Positions 52,315 through 60,538 of a DNA stretch of 64,000 nucleotides are shown in pieces. Origin of the DNA: Alcanivorax sp. (GTDB lineage Bacteria; Pseudomonadota; Gammaproteobacteria; Pseudomonadales; Alcanivoracaceae); assembly GCA_022565695.1 (NCBI GenBank), contig JAIUME010000002.1, positions 248,001 to 312,000 on the forward strand. The letters run 5' to 3'. Numbering within the stretch: the stretch's first letter is position 1; each line of letters begins with the position of its first letter. The translations under genes and the position numbers were made by a program. The notes under the pieces are model-generated. The model saw only the letters and a program-made list of their open reading frames with translations, had not been told where the DNA came from and ran no database searches.

Positions 52315-53106
52315 TCAGGTTACCTTTATACGACGGATGACTTTGCGATACAGGGACGGAAACAGGCGTTTGAGCCAGATCCCGGCCACTTCGCGGCCGC
52401 CAATGATAACCTGCTCGCGGCCGCGCTGCACGGCGCGGAGTATGCGCCCGGCACACACATCCACATCCAGCCCGGCGGCCTGGTGGTCATCCATCACGCC
52501 ATGGGCCGAGCCATCCGCCGTGATCGCATTGATGGAGACATTGGTGCGGATAAAGCCCGGCATGACCATCAGAATATGGATGTTCTGGTCGTACTCTTCC
52601 GCGCGCAGCGCCTCGAACCAGCCATGCAGGGCATGCTTGCTGGCGCAATAGGCAGAGCGCATCGGCGTCGGCAACTCGCCAACGAGGCTGGAAATCACCA
52701 TGATCTGGCCACCACCGGCGCTGCGCATGGCCGGCAACACGGCCTTGGTCAGGCCGATGGCGCCAAAGTAGTTCACTTCCATGACCCGGCGATCGACCGC
52801 CAGATCCGTATCAATCACCTTCGAGCGCTGGCTGATACCGCCATTGTTGACCAGCATGTCGATGCGCTGGCAACTGGCCAGCACCTGCTCCACGGCGGCG
52901 GCAAAGCTGTCGCTGTCGGTCAGGTCCAGGGGCAGCACCAGGTGTCGCTCGGGATGTTCCAGGCTGGCACGCACCCGCTCAAGCTCATCCTCCCGGCGCG
53001 CCGAAAGCACCAGGCGCGCCCCCTGGCGACTCATGGCCCGCGCCAGCGCTTCACCGATGCCGCTGGATGCCCCGGTAATCCAGATAACCTTGTTGGTCAA
53101 TGCCAT
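52315..53106 (-). CDS. Short-chain dehydrogenase/reductase
   Basis: A 263-residue classical SDR. The cofactor motif is TGASSGIGEALARA, the structural NNGG is LVNNGGISQ, and the catalytic Ser and Y-x3-K are ISSLVGELP and YCASK. The C terminus is basic and hydrophobic (LFPSLYRKVIRRIKVT), suggesting membrane association, as in lipid-active SDRs. The ATG at 53106 has a GAGGAG site. The substrate is not predictable. Confidence 0.9.
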   Translation of the reverse strand: MALTNKVIWITGASSGIGEALARAMSRQGARLVLSARREDELERVRASLEHPERHLVLPLDLTDSDSFAAAVEQVLASCQRIDMLVNNGGISQRSKVIDTDLAVDRRVMEVNYFGAIGLTKAVLPAMRSAGGGQIMVISSLVGELPTPMRSAYCASKHALHGWFEALRAEEYDQNIHILMVMPGFIRTNVSINAITADGSAHGVMDDHQAAGLDVDVCAGRILRAVQRGREQVIIGGREVAGIWLKRLFPSLYRKVIRRIKVT

Positions 53107-53192
53107 GCCCGCCTCCTCAGATAGAAACAAGCAGCAACCATAGGCAATCCGGCGCGGATACACCAGAGGCCACAGGCCTGGCAATGCCCTCC

Positions 53193-54395
53193 TTACTTCA
53201 GCTCCCGCGAGGACAGACCGAGCAGGTTACGGGCGACAATCAGCTGCTGGATCTGCTGAGTCCCTTCGAAGATATCGATGATCTTGGAGTCGCGGGCCAG
53301 CTTCTCCAGCAGGAAGCGCTCGGAATAGCCAAGTTCGCCACACAGCTCAACGCACTTCAGCGTCACCTGATTGCCCATGCGCCCGGCCTTGGCCTTGCAC
53401 ATGGAGGCGTCCTTTGAGTTGGGCAGGCCGTTATCGGCCATCCAGGCCGCCTTGTAGGTCATCAGGCGCGCCGCATCCAGGTCTGCTTCCATGCGATACA
53501 GCTCCGCCTCAATGGCACTGCTGTTATAAAGTGATTTCGAGTAATCAGCCTTAACTCCTTCTTTTTCAAGAAGTTCACGGGTGATTTCAAGTGCCGCGCG
53601 CGCTACGCCAAGGGCCATGGCCGCCACTTGCGGACGGGTATTGTCGAAGGTCTGCATGACGCCACCGAAGGCCTTCTTGCGCGCCTCCTCAGTGTCTGCC
53701 ACCTCGGCGGAACCGAGGATATTGCCCTTGGGAATACGGCACTCATCGAAGGACAACGCCGCCGTATCGGAAATCCGCAGACCCATCTTGTCTTCCACCC
53801 GCACCAGCGACATGCCGGGCGCGCCCTGGGGCACGATGAAGGACTTGATGGCAGCCTTGCCCTTGCTCTTGTCGAGTGTCGCCCAGACCACGATGGCATC
53901 GCAGCGCTGGCCCGCCGTGCAGTAGATCTTCTCGCCGTTGAGCACCCACTCATCACCTTCCAGCCGTGCGGTGGTGGAGACTGCCGCCGAATCAGAACCG
54001 GCGCCGGGCTCGGTGATCGCCATGGCGCAGTACAGCTTGCCGAACTCTTCTTTCTGCTCCGGTGTGCCCACCGCCATGATCGCGGCATTGCCGAGACCGG
54101 AACCGGGGATCGACAGCAGCAGCCCCACGTCCCCCCAGCACAGCTCTTCCGCCCCGACGATGCCGGACAGATTGGCGCCATTGACGGTGCTGCCGTCGTC
54201 TGGCCGGGCTTCTTTCTTCGCCCGGCTCGGGCGCATGGCCGCCATCATCTGGGCGATCGGTTTGAGTTCTTCCGGCGTGTCGCAGTGCTCGATCAGATCA
54301 TATTTGCGGGAAATGGGGCGGAAGACACCACTGGCCACCTGGTGGCTCATCTTCTGCACAGTCAGCAGTTTTTGCGGCAATTCGAGATTGATCAT
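53193..54395 (-). CDS. Acyl-CoA dehydrogenase family protein, catalytic-type
   Basis: A 400-residue flavoprotein. The FAD region AITEPGAGSDSAAVST and the C-terminal catalytic motif IIDIFEGTQQIQQL (Glu of EGT) are present. It probably acts in beta-oxidation or a related degradation. The ATG at 54395 (MINLELPQKLL) is preferred over the longer frame. It follows a second dehydrogenase gene by 70 nt. Confidence 0.92.
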   Translation of the reverse strand: MINLELPQKLLTVQKMSHQVASGVFRPISRKYDLIEHCDTPEELKPIAQMMAAMRPSRAKKEARPDDGSTVNGANLSGIVGAEELCWGDVGLLLSIPGSGLGNAAIMAVGTPEQKEEFGKLYCAMAITEPGAGSDSAAVSTTARLEGDEWVLNGEKIYCTAGQRCDAIVVWATLDKSKGKAAIKSFIVPQGAPGMSLVRVEDKMGLRISDTAALSFDECRIPKGNILGSAEVADTEEARKKAFGGVMQTFDNTRPQVAAMALGVARAALEITRELLEKEGVKADYSKSLYNSSAIEAELYRMEADLDAARLMTYKAAWMADNGLPNSKDASMCKAKAGRMGNQVTLKCVELCGELGYSERFLLEKLARDSKIIDIFEGTQQIQQLIVARNLLGLSSRELK

Positions 54396-54465
54396 GACGC
54401 GTCTCTTTAATGTCAGTAGGTATAGGTCAGCAGGCATCAACAGGAACCGACGGGAACGAGTCGGT

Positions 54466-55572
54466 TCACACCAGTGCTGCACCGTCCAGCACACCAATGG
54501 CACGCAGGTTGCGGTACCACATTTCCAGCGGGTAATCGCGGACGAAGCCGGCGCCACCGAACAGTTGCACACCGTTGGTACCGATCTGCATGGCTTTCTC
54601 GGCGGCGTACACGCGGGCCAGGTGCGCCTCGCGGTGGAATGGCAGCCCCTGCTCGGCGCGGCTGGCAGCACGCAGGACCAGCAGGCGCATGCCCTCCAGC
54701 TCGATGGCGATATCCGCCACCATGAAGGCCACAGACTGGCGCCACGCGATCGGCTCGCCGAATGCCTTGCGCTCCTTCACGTAGGGAATGCAGTAATCCA
54801 GCACCGCCTGGCAACAGCCCACGGCCAGCGCGGCCGTCCCGATGCGCCCGAGATCCACAAGGCGCTCGAGATCAAACTGCATCAGCCGGTGCGCGGCACC
54901 GACCCGGACCTGGTTCAGCGTGAGCGTGGCAACTTCCACCGCACGCAGCCCCATGTAGGATTCAGCTTTCGCGCTCAGCCCCTCGCTACCGGCCGGCACG
55001 ACAAAGGCTGCGGGGCCCTCGCCATCAAGCTCGGCCACAACAAGTATCAGTTCGGCGCTGGCGCCGAGGATCACCATGGATTTCTCGCCGGTGATCAGGT
55101 AGCCATCGCCATCACGCACGGCGCGCGTGTGAAGATTGCCCGGATCGAAGGTTGCGCGGGGCTCCATCAGGGCCACCGTCGCGGGGACAAAGTGCTCCTG
55201 AGCCAGTTGCGGCAGGAACAGCTCCTGTTGCGCCTCGTCTCCAAAATCCAGCAGTGCATTGATGAACGACAAGGGTGCCAGTGTGCCCAGCGCCAGGGAG
55301 ATGTCGCCGTGGCCCAGGTCCTCGGCATTGAGCACATTGCTCACCGGCGAGCGCGGCATGCCAGCACCGCCGAACGCTTCCGGTATCGGCATCAATGACA
55401 GGCCCAGTTCCATGGTGCCCGCGTAGAAGCCTTCCGGCGCTGCCCCGGCCTCGTCCGCACTCCGGGCGATGGCGCGCAGTTGCCGCTCGGCATAGCGACG
55501 CATGCTCTCGCGGCCGATGCGTTGCTCCTCCGACAAAGACAGATCAAATGGCAGATCCTGACTGGTGACCAC
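54466..55572 (-). CDS. Acyl-CoA dehydrogenase family protein lacking the EGT glutamate
   Basis: A 368-residue member of the same family. The start is likely GTG at 55572 with AGGAG upstream. The FAD-binding segment is replaced by a divergent LMEPRATFDPGNL. The C terminus ends abruptly at IGVLDGAALV, so the usual catalytic E of the EGT motif is an Asp and the final helix is missing. This resembles partner subunits of heteromeric acyl-CoA dehydrogenases. It is probably cotranscribed with the next gene. Confidence 0.88.
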   Translation of the reverse strand: MVTSQDLPFDLSLSEEQRIGRESMRRYAERQLRAIARSADEAGAAPEGFYAGTMELGLSLMPIPEAFGGAGMPRSPVSNVLNAEDLGHGDISLALGTLAPLSFINALLDFGDEAQQELFLPQLAQEHFVPATVALMEPRATFDPGNLHTRAVRDGDGYLITGEKSMVILGASAELILVVAELDGEGPAAFVVPAGSEGLSAKAESYMGLRAVEVATLTLNQVRVGAAHRLMQFDLERLVDLGRIGTAALAVGCCQAVLDYCIPYVKERKAFGEPIAWRQSVAFMVADIAIELEGMRLLVLRAASRAEQGLPFHREAHLARVYAAEKAMQIGTNGVQLFGGAGFVRDYPLEMWYRNLRAIGVLDGAALV

Positions 55573-55820
55573 TTCACATACTCCTGTGGCTGAGAGTTGT
55601 ATGCCTGATTGGCCCAGGGCCAATTAAACGCTCGTTTGAATTGAGGCCAATCCTGACACAGCCCCGGAAACGCGGCAAGCCGTTCGTCGGTCGCTCACGG
55701 CCCACCGCCGCCGGGTGAACTGGCGCTATCGCCGCATTTCCGGACCTGTGTCATGATATCAATGTGATATCGGGCAGATTGCGGCGGCAGTCGGGCCACT
55801 GTCAGGGGGAAGTCAGGACG

Positions 55821-56945
55821 TTGAGCGTTCCACAGGATTATCGCCGCAGTCTCCGGCTGCGCCGCCAGAGAATGGCCATTTACTCCTACCTGCTGGTGTG
55901 GGGCGGCGTTCTGTTGGGTATGCAGATCGGTTACTTCGAACCGAACACCCCGCACTGGTGGCTTTTTGGCGGCACCCTGGGCCTCAATCTGCTGGTGTTT
56001 TTTCTGATCCGTCGTGGCTATTCCGTGCGCTGGCGTGACCCCAGCCTGACCGTGCCACAGATGATTATCGGCATCCTGCTGATTACCCTGCTACTGCATT
56101 ATTCACGCGAAATGCGCGGCGCCATGCTGTCGATCTATTTCATGGTCATGACCTTCGGCGTGTTCGCCCTGCCCCGCCGACGCATGATGATGATGGCGCT
56201 GTTCGTACTGGCCAGTTTCATCACCCTGGAGATCGTCGAATATCTGGACGCCCCCCAGTCCAGGATCGTATCCCTGAGCGTTGGCCACCTGAGCATTCTG
56301 ACCATGGGCCTGGCCTGGTTTGTCTACGTGGGCGGTCATATCCACAACCTGCAGCAACGCAATCGGGATCAGCGCACCTCTCTCCAGGCGCAGCAACGAC
56401 ATCTGGAGCAGATCAATCATCAGCTTCAGGATGCCATGACACGGCTGGAGGAAGTGGCGATCCGCGACAGCCTCACCGGCCTGTTCAATCGACGGCATTT
56501 CATGGAGCGTATCGAAGAAGAGATGGCGCGTGCAGAACGTCAGGGAAACCCGCTGCATCTGGCCCTGATCGATCTGGATCATTTCAAGAAGATCAATGAC
56601 ACCTGGGGGCATCAGGCCGGTGATCAGGTATTGGTCCGCTTTGCCGAAACGGCCCGCAGTGCGCTGCGTCGCTCGGATCTGATTGCCCGGTATGGCGGCG
56701 AAGAGTTCGTCATCCTGCTGACCGCCGGTGACACCGCGGACATTCGTCAAGTCCTGGAGCGGCTGCGCAGTATGCTGTCAAGTCTTCACTTTGGCGGCAA
56801 GCAAGGCTTCAGCGTGACACTCTCTGCCGGCCTTGCCTCCTGGCGGCCAGGCGACACTGTTGATTCCCTGTTCCGGCGTGCAGACGTGGCGCTTTACCGC
56901 GCCAAGGAGACCGGTCGCAACCGGCTGGTCGAGGCAGAAGCCTAG
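55821..56945 (+). CDS. Membrane-bound diguanylate cyclase (GGDEF)
   Basis: About 374 residues with six predicted membrane helices, a coiled-coil (LQAQQRHLEQINHQLQDAM) and a C-terminal GGDEF domain. The active site is RYGGEEF, and the product-inhibition site RxxD is intact nine residues before it (RRSDLIARYGGEEF). It should make cyclic di-GMP. The start is uncertain: TTG at 55821 follows an AGGGGGA element, while GTG at 55764 would add 19 residues. Confidence 0.9.
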   Translation: MSVPQDYRRSLRLRRQRMAIYSYLLVWGGVLLGMQIGYFEPNTPHWWLFGGTLGLNLLVFFLIRRGYSVRWRDPSLTVPQMIIGILLITLLLHYSREMRGAMLSIYFMVMTFGVFALPRRRMMMMALFVLASFITLEIVEYLDAPQSRIVSLSVGHLSILTMGLAWFVYVGGHIHNLQQRNRDQRTSLQAQQRHLEQINHQLQDAMTRLEEVAIRDSLTGLFNRRHFMERIEEEMARAERQGNPLHLALIDLDHFKKINDTWGHQAGDQVLVRFAETARSALRRSDLIARYGGEEFVILLTAGDTADIRQVLERLRSMLSSLHFGGKQGFSVTLSAGLASWRPGDTVDSLFRRADVALYRAKETGRNRLVEAEA

Positions 56946-56989
56946 TACCCCGACAGCATGCTAGACTCGCGGCTTTACTAGCCGCCAGA

Positions 56990-57026
56990 TCACTTTTACT
57001 GGTCACTTCACAGGTCACTGCCATGG
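56990..57026 (+). repeat. Three imperfect 12-13 bp units before the UPF0149 start
   Basis: TCACTTTTACTGG, TCACTTCACAGG and TCACTGCCATGG follow one another, the last containing the start codon at 57023. Confidence 0.55.
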
Positions 57027-57607
57027 AACATCTCGAGAACCCCGGTCTGCGGGACAAGATTGACGCCTTCATCCGGCAAGCCGGTGATGACGCGCTTACC
57101 TGGACCGAAATCCATGGCCTGATGTGTGCCGTCTCCGCCGGCCCCGCAGCCCCCGAGGACTGGCCACAGATTTGCCACGCCGAAGAGAATGCGGTGCCGG
57201 CGGAGGTTGCCACCGCATTGCGGCAATTGCAGCAACGCCTGGCCGCCCAACTGGGTGTCGGGGAGAAGTTGCAACTGCCCTGCCTGCTGGACCCTTACGC
57301 CGAGGATGAAGGGGAAGACCTGCCCAGCTGGTGCGCTGGCTTCATGGCCGGGGTGCTCCTGCAGGAGGAACGCTGGTCAGAAGCGGACGAGGAGCGCATG
57401 GCCAACATGCTGCTGCCCTTCCTGCTGATCAGCGGCATGGACGAGGACCCGGAACTGGACCGCCTCTGGGAGGACACCCGCCTGGTGCGCACCATGGCCA
57501 TGGCCATCCCGGAGCTGCTGGAAGAGCTGTTTCTCTACTTCCATGCCCCGGAGGCGCCCACAGGCGGCGATGACGATGCGTCGGGGACGTCCGGGGAGGA
57601 CGACTGA
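57023..57607 (+). CDS. UPF0149 (YecA/YgfB-like) family protein
   Basis: A 194-residue acidic helical protein. Conserved parts include TEIHGLMCAVSAGP and WCAGFMAGVLLQEERW. The function of this family is poorly known. The C-terminal tail is Asp/Gly-rich. The gene ends immediately before the convergent AI-2E gene. Confidence 0.88.
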   Translation: MEHLENPGLRDKIDAFIRQAGDDALTWTEIHGLMCAVSAGPAAPEDWPQICHAEENAVPAEVATALRQLQQRLAAQLGVGEKLQLPCLLDPYAEDEGEDLPSWCAGFMAGVLLQEERWSEADEERMANMLLPFLLISGMDEDPELDRLWEDTRLVRTMAMAIPELLEELFLYFHAPEAPTGGDDDASGTSGEDD

Positions 57608-58708
57608 TCAGCGACTGCGACCAGCCGCTTCTTCATCATCACTTTCTGCCCGTTCTTCCGCCTGTTGAGACTCGGACTGCTCAGCAGGCGCCACCTCCGG
57701 ACCCAGTAACACGGCCAGCCAGCGAGTTTCGGCGCGGCTTTCGAATGCGATCCGCAAAATCATGGTCAACGGCACGGACAGGACCATCCCGACCGGCCCC
57801 AGCACCCATCCCCAGAACACCAGGGAAACGAACACCACCAGTGTCGACAACCCCAGCCGGCGCCCCATCAGGCGCGGTTCCAGCAGATTGCCCATCCCGG
57901 TATTAATAGCCACAAAACCGGCCACTGCCACCGCAGCGAGGCCAAAGCCATGCAGCACATAGGCCAGCAGACACGCGGGGATGGCAGCCAGAAACGAACC
58001 GATATTGGGAATATAGTTGAACATGAACGCCAGGGCGCCCCACAGCAACGGATAGTCCACATCCAGCACCCACATCCAGAGCGTCACCAGGATGCCCGTT
58101 CCGAGGCTGACCATGGATTTGATCGCCAGATACTGGTTTACGCCGGCAGAAAACTTGCGGAAAACGGACACGCCCGGCGCCGCATCGCCCAGCGCTGCCT
58201 GCAACTTGGCCGGGAAACGCGCGGCTTCAAGCAGGATGAAGGCTACCGTCAGCAACACCAGCAACAGATTGCCAAGCGCCGCGCCGAAATGCCCGGCGAC
58301 CTTGCCGGCCATGTTCATCAGCGTTTCAGCATCCAGATGTTCCCGCCATACCTCGGTGTCCAGATGCATACCGAATCCGGCCAACATCTCAAGCGCCCCG
58401 GCAAGGCGCTCGTTGAGCACCTCTTCATACTTCGGCAGTTCGCGGACGAAGCCATTGATCGACGCACCGAGCCCGGTGGCCACACCGATCATGGCCAGGA
58501 TCAGCCCTATCATGACCAACAACACGGCCAGTGCTTCCGGTACATGATGGCGCCGCAACCAGGCGACGCCAGGCGCACAGACGATACTCAGAAACACTGC
58601 GAGCAAGAACGGCTCCAGCAGACCAGAGGCCGCGCGCATACCCGCCACCAGCACCACCAGTGCTGCAAGAATCCCGATCCATGGCCAGCTGGCCCGCGCT
58701 TCTGACAT
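57608..58708 (-). CDS. AI-2E family transporter (PerM-like)
   Basis: A 366-residue inner-membrane protein with about seven to eight hydrophobic segments. Family marks are LPIPNIGSFLAA-like NYIPNIGSFLAAIPACLLA and NLLEPRLMGRRLGLSTLVVF. The substrate is undetermined; despite the family name few members move AI-2. It has an acidic C-terminal tail (about 35 residues). Confidence 0.9.
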   Translation of the reverse strand: MSEARASWPWIGILAALVVLVAGMRAASGLLEPFLLAVFLSIVCAPGVAWLRRHHVPEALAVLLVMIGLILAMIGVATGLGASINGFVRELPKYEEVLNERLAGALEMLAGFGMHLDTEVWREHLDAETLMNMAGKVAGHFGAALGNLLLVLLTVAFILLEAARFPAKLQAALGDAAPGVSVFRKFSAGVNQYLAIKSMVSLGTGILVTLWMWVLDVDYPLLWGALAFMFNYIPNIGSFLAAIPACLLAYVLHGFGLAAVAVAGFVAINTGMGNLLEPRLMGRRLGLSTLVVFVSLVFWGWVLGPVGMVLSVPLTMILRIAFESRAETRWLAVLLGPEVAPAEQSESQQAEERAESDDEEAAGRSR

Positions 58709-58847
58709 GTCTACCTCGCTGTGCCAGTTTCCTGATTGAACAATGCGTGCCCTATACTCCGGTGTTCACGTTGCGGTTACAACTCTGCCGTTGAGCCCGC
58801 AACGTTGCTGCCTATGATACGGCGTAAATGCCTTTCAGGACCTGACC

Positions 58848-59951
58848 ATGATCCCACTGCGTCGCACTCTTTTCTCGCTGATGCCGCTCTCGCCGATGCC
58901 CTGTCTGGCAGTCCTGTTTTGCGCTCTGCTACCGGTGCTGTCCCAGGCCGACACCTGCCCGGAGATAGGCCGCGCCGGTTTTACCGGGGCAGTGGCCGGC
59001 GGTGAGCCGCTGGATGTGCTGGATCAGATCCCTGAAAACGTGCGCACGCTGTTCTTCTTCACCGAAGTATTGGGGGGCACCGGCACCACACTGCGGCATC
59101 AATGGCAAAGCCAGGAGTCGGATGCCGTCGTGCCTCTGCGTATTGGCGGCCCGAGCTGGCGTACCTGGTCCAGCCGGCAGATCGTGGACCCGACAATAGA
59201 CTGGAGCGTAACGGTCACCAGTGACAGCGGGTGCCAACTGGGCGTGTGGCATATTGCCGGCAATCCGAACGCCACACCGCGTCCACCGGCCGCACCTTCC
59301 ACCCCGCCTCCTCCTCCGCCTCCGTCACAACAACAACAGCAACAGCCAGCCGCGCCGGCACCGGCGCAGGCCGCTGCACCACCAGCTGCCCGCCCCGGCC
59401 CCGCAACGTTCAAGATCGACGACATGAACGCCCTGCTTGCCGCCCGGGACCTGGTTGGTGCACGCATGTTGCTGGAAGCCGAGGCTGAACGTGGTGTTGA
59501 CCCGCAATTGCTCACGCGGATCAGGCAGGTAGATCTGGAAATTGCCAGCGCTCAACGGGAAATCGAGGCCGACCGCCTTTACACAGCCACGACGCGTCTG
59601 ACGCAGCTGGCGCAACGACATGATCTGACGGGTGAGGAGCGCGCTGCTGTTGTCACGCTGGAGGGACAGATCAGGTCGCGCACAGCCGAACTGGAGAGTG
59701 ACTACCTTTTCTGGCTGGCCGCCTGGCGGCAGACCATGAACAGAGGCCTCGCCGGTGGTGCGCTGTGCGTTGACCCCTCAGCGTTTGCCAGTGACTGGCC
59801 AGCGCGCATTACCGAAGCCTTGTCCTGGGTAGACCGTCAGACCACCGCAACCGGCTATGATTTCCTGCTGATTGATCCCCGCACCGGGCGCAGCCATGTG
59901 CTGCCGCTGGATTGCCCGATACAGAACCGCCCCGATGCAGCATCCAGGTGA
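58848..59951 (+). CDS. Secreted DUF2914 protein with Pro/Gln linker
   Basis: A 367-residue protein with a Sec signal ending near VLSQA. Residues about 60-140 form a DUF2914 domain (LFFFTEVLGGTGTTLRHQW, WRTWSSRQIV). A low-complexity linker rich in Pro, Gln and Ala follows (PPPPPPPSQQQQQQ). The C-terminal part is helical and resembles repeat or scaffold proteins. No enzymatic motif is seen. Confidence 0.8.
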   Translation: MIPLRRTLFSLMPLSPMPCLAVLFCALLPVLSQADTCPEIGRAGFTGAVAGGEPLDVLDQIPENVRTLFFFTEVLGGTGTTLRHQWQSQESDAVVPLRIGGPSWRTWSSRQIVDPTIDWSVTVTSDSGCQLGVWHIAGNPNATPRPPAAPSTPPPPPPPSQQQQQQPAAPAPAQAAAPPAARPGPATFKIDDMNALLAARDLVGARMLLEAEAERGVDPQLLTRIRQVDLEIASAQREIEADRLYTATTRLTQLAQRHDLTGEERAAVVTLEGQIRSRTAELESDYLFWLAAWRQTMNRGLAGGALCVDPSAFASDWPARITEALSWVDRQTTATGYDFLLIDPRTGRSHVLPLDCPIQNRPDAASR

Positions 59952-59952
59952 A

Positions 59953-60510
59953 TCAACGATCATCCGCCAGAGATAGATGACTGATGTCCGGGTTGACCGC
60001 CGCCTTGCGCGGCGTCAACTCCTCCAGTTCCGTACCCGGCGGCGCCATGGACAAGTGACTGATATCCGGATTGACGCTGGCGGTCTGGCGCTCCGTGGTG
60101 TCCAGATCGGCCCCCGCTGGTGCGACCTCGAATTGCCCACTGAAACCCTCGCCCCCGGTACGGATGGTGCCGACCATTTCACGGTTGCCGTCACTGCCAA
60201 TCGCTGCCGCAGACGAGGCTGCCGATGCGGACGATTCTGCTGATCCCGGCGAAGGTGTTGTCGAGGAGACAGCGTCCGTCTGCTCAAGCATCTGGCATTG
60301 CGCCCCCGCCTGCTTGAGCGCGGCACGGAATTTCATTGCCGTGGCCTGGTCCGCATCACGCTTGAGCACCATGCGCTTGCCGGAAAACAACGCCTCGACA
60401 CGCTCCGGTGTCATCCGAAACAGGCGCCCCAGATTGGCACGCACCGCCGCCGGATCTGCGCCGGGCACCAGACTGCCATCAAATACGATGTTGTAACGTG
60501 CATCACTCAT
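59953..60510 (-). CDS. Uncharacterised protein with duplicated VNPDISHLS motif
   Basis: A 185-residue soluble protein. The first 80 residues form a compact domain (YNIVFDGSLVPGADPAAVRA, MTPERVEALFSGKRMVLKRD) like small ribosome- or motor-associated modules. After a Ser/Ala-rich linker, the nonapeptide VNPDISHLS occurs twice near the C terminus, 30 residues apart. The ATG at 60510 is preferred to a longer frame that would overlap the GMC gene. Function unknown. Confidence 0.75.
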   Translation of the reverse strand: MSDARYNIVFDGSLVPGADPAAVRANLGRLFRMTPERVEALFSGKRMVLKRDADQATAMKFRAALKQAGAQCQMLEQTDAVSSTTPSPGSAESSASAASSAAAIGSDGNREMVGTIRTGGEGFSGQFEVAPAGADLDTTERQTASVNPDISHLSMAPPGTELEELTPRKAAVNPDISHLSLADDR

Positions 60511-60538
60511 ATCAAACAGTCTACCGCCGCCGCATCGG

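Noticed and set aside
53938-55398. Plus-strand frame of 486 codons across both acyl-CoA dehydrogenases
   Set aside because: It spans the end of one conserved gene and most of another on the opposite strand and has no recognisable motif.
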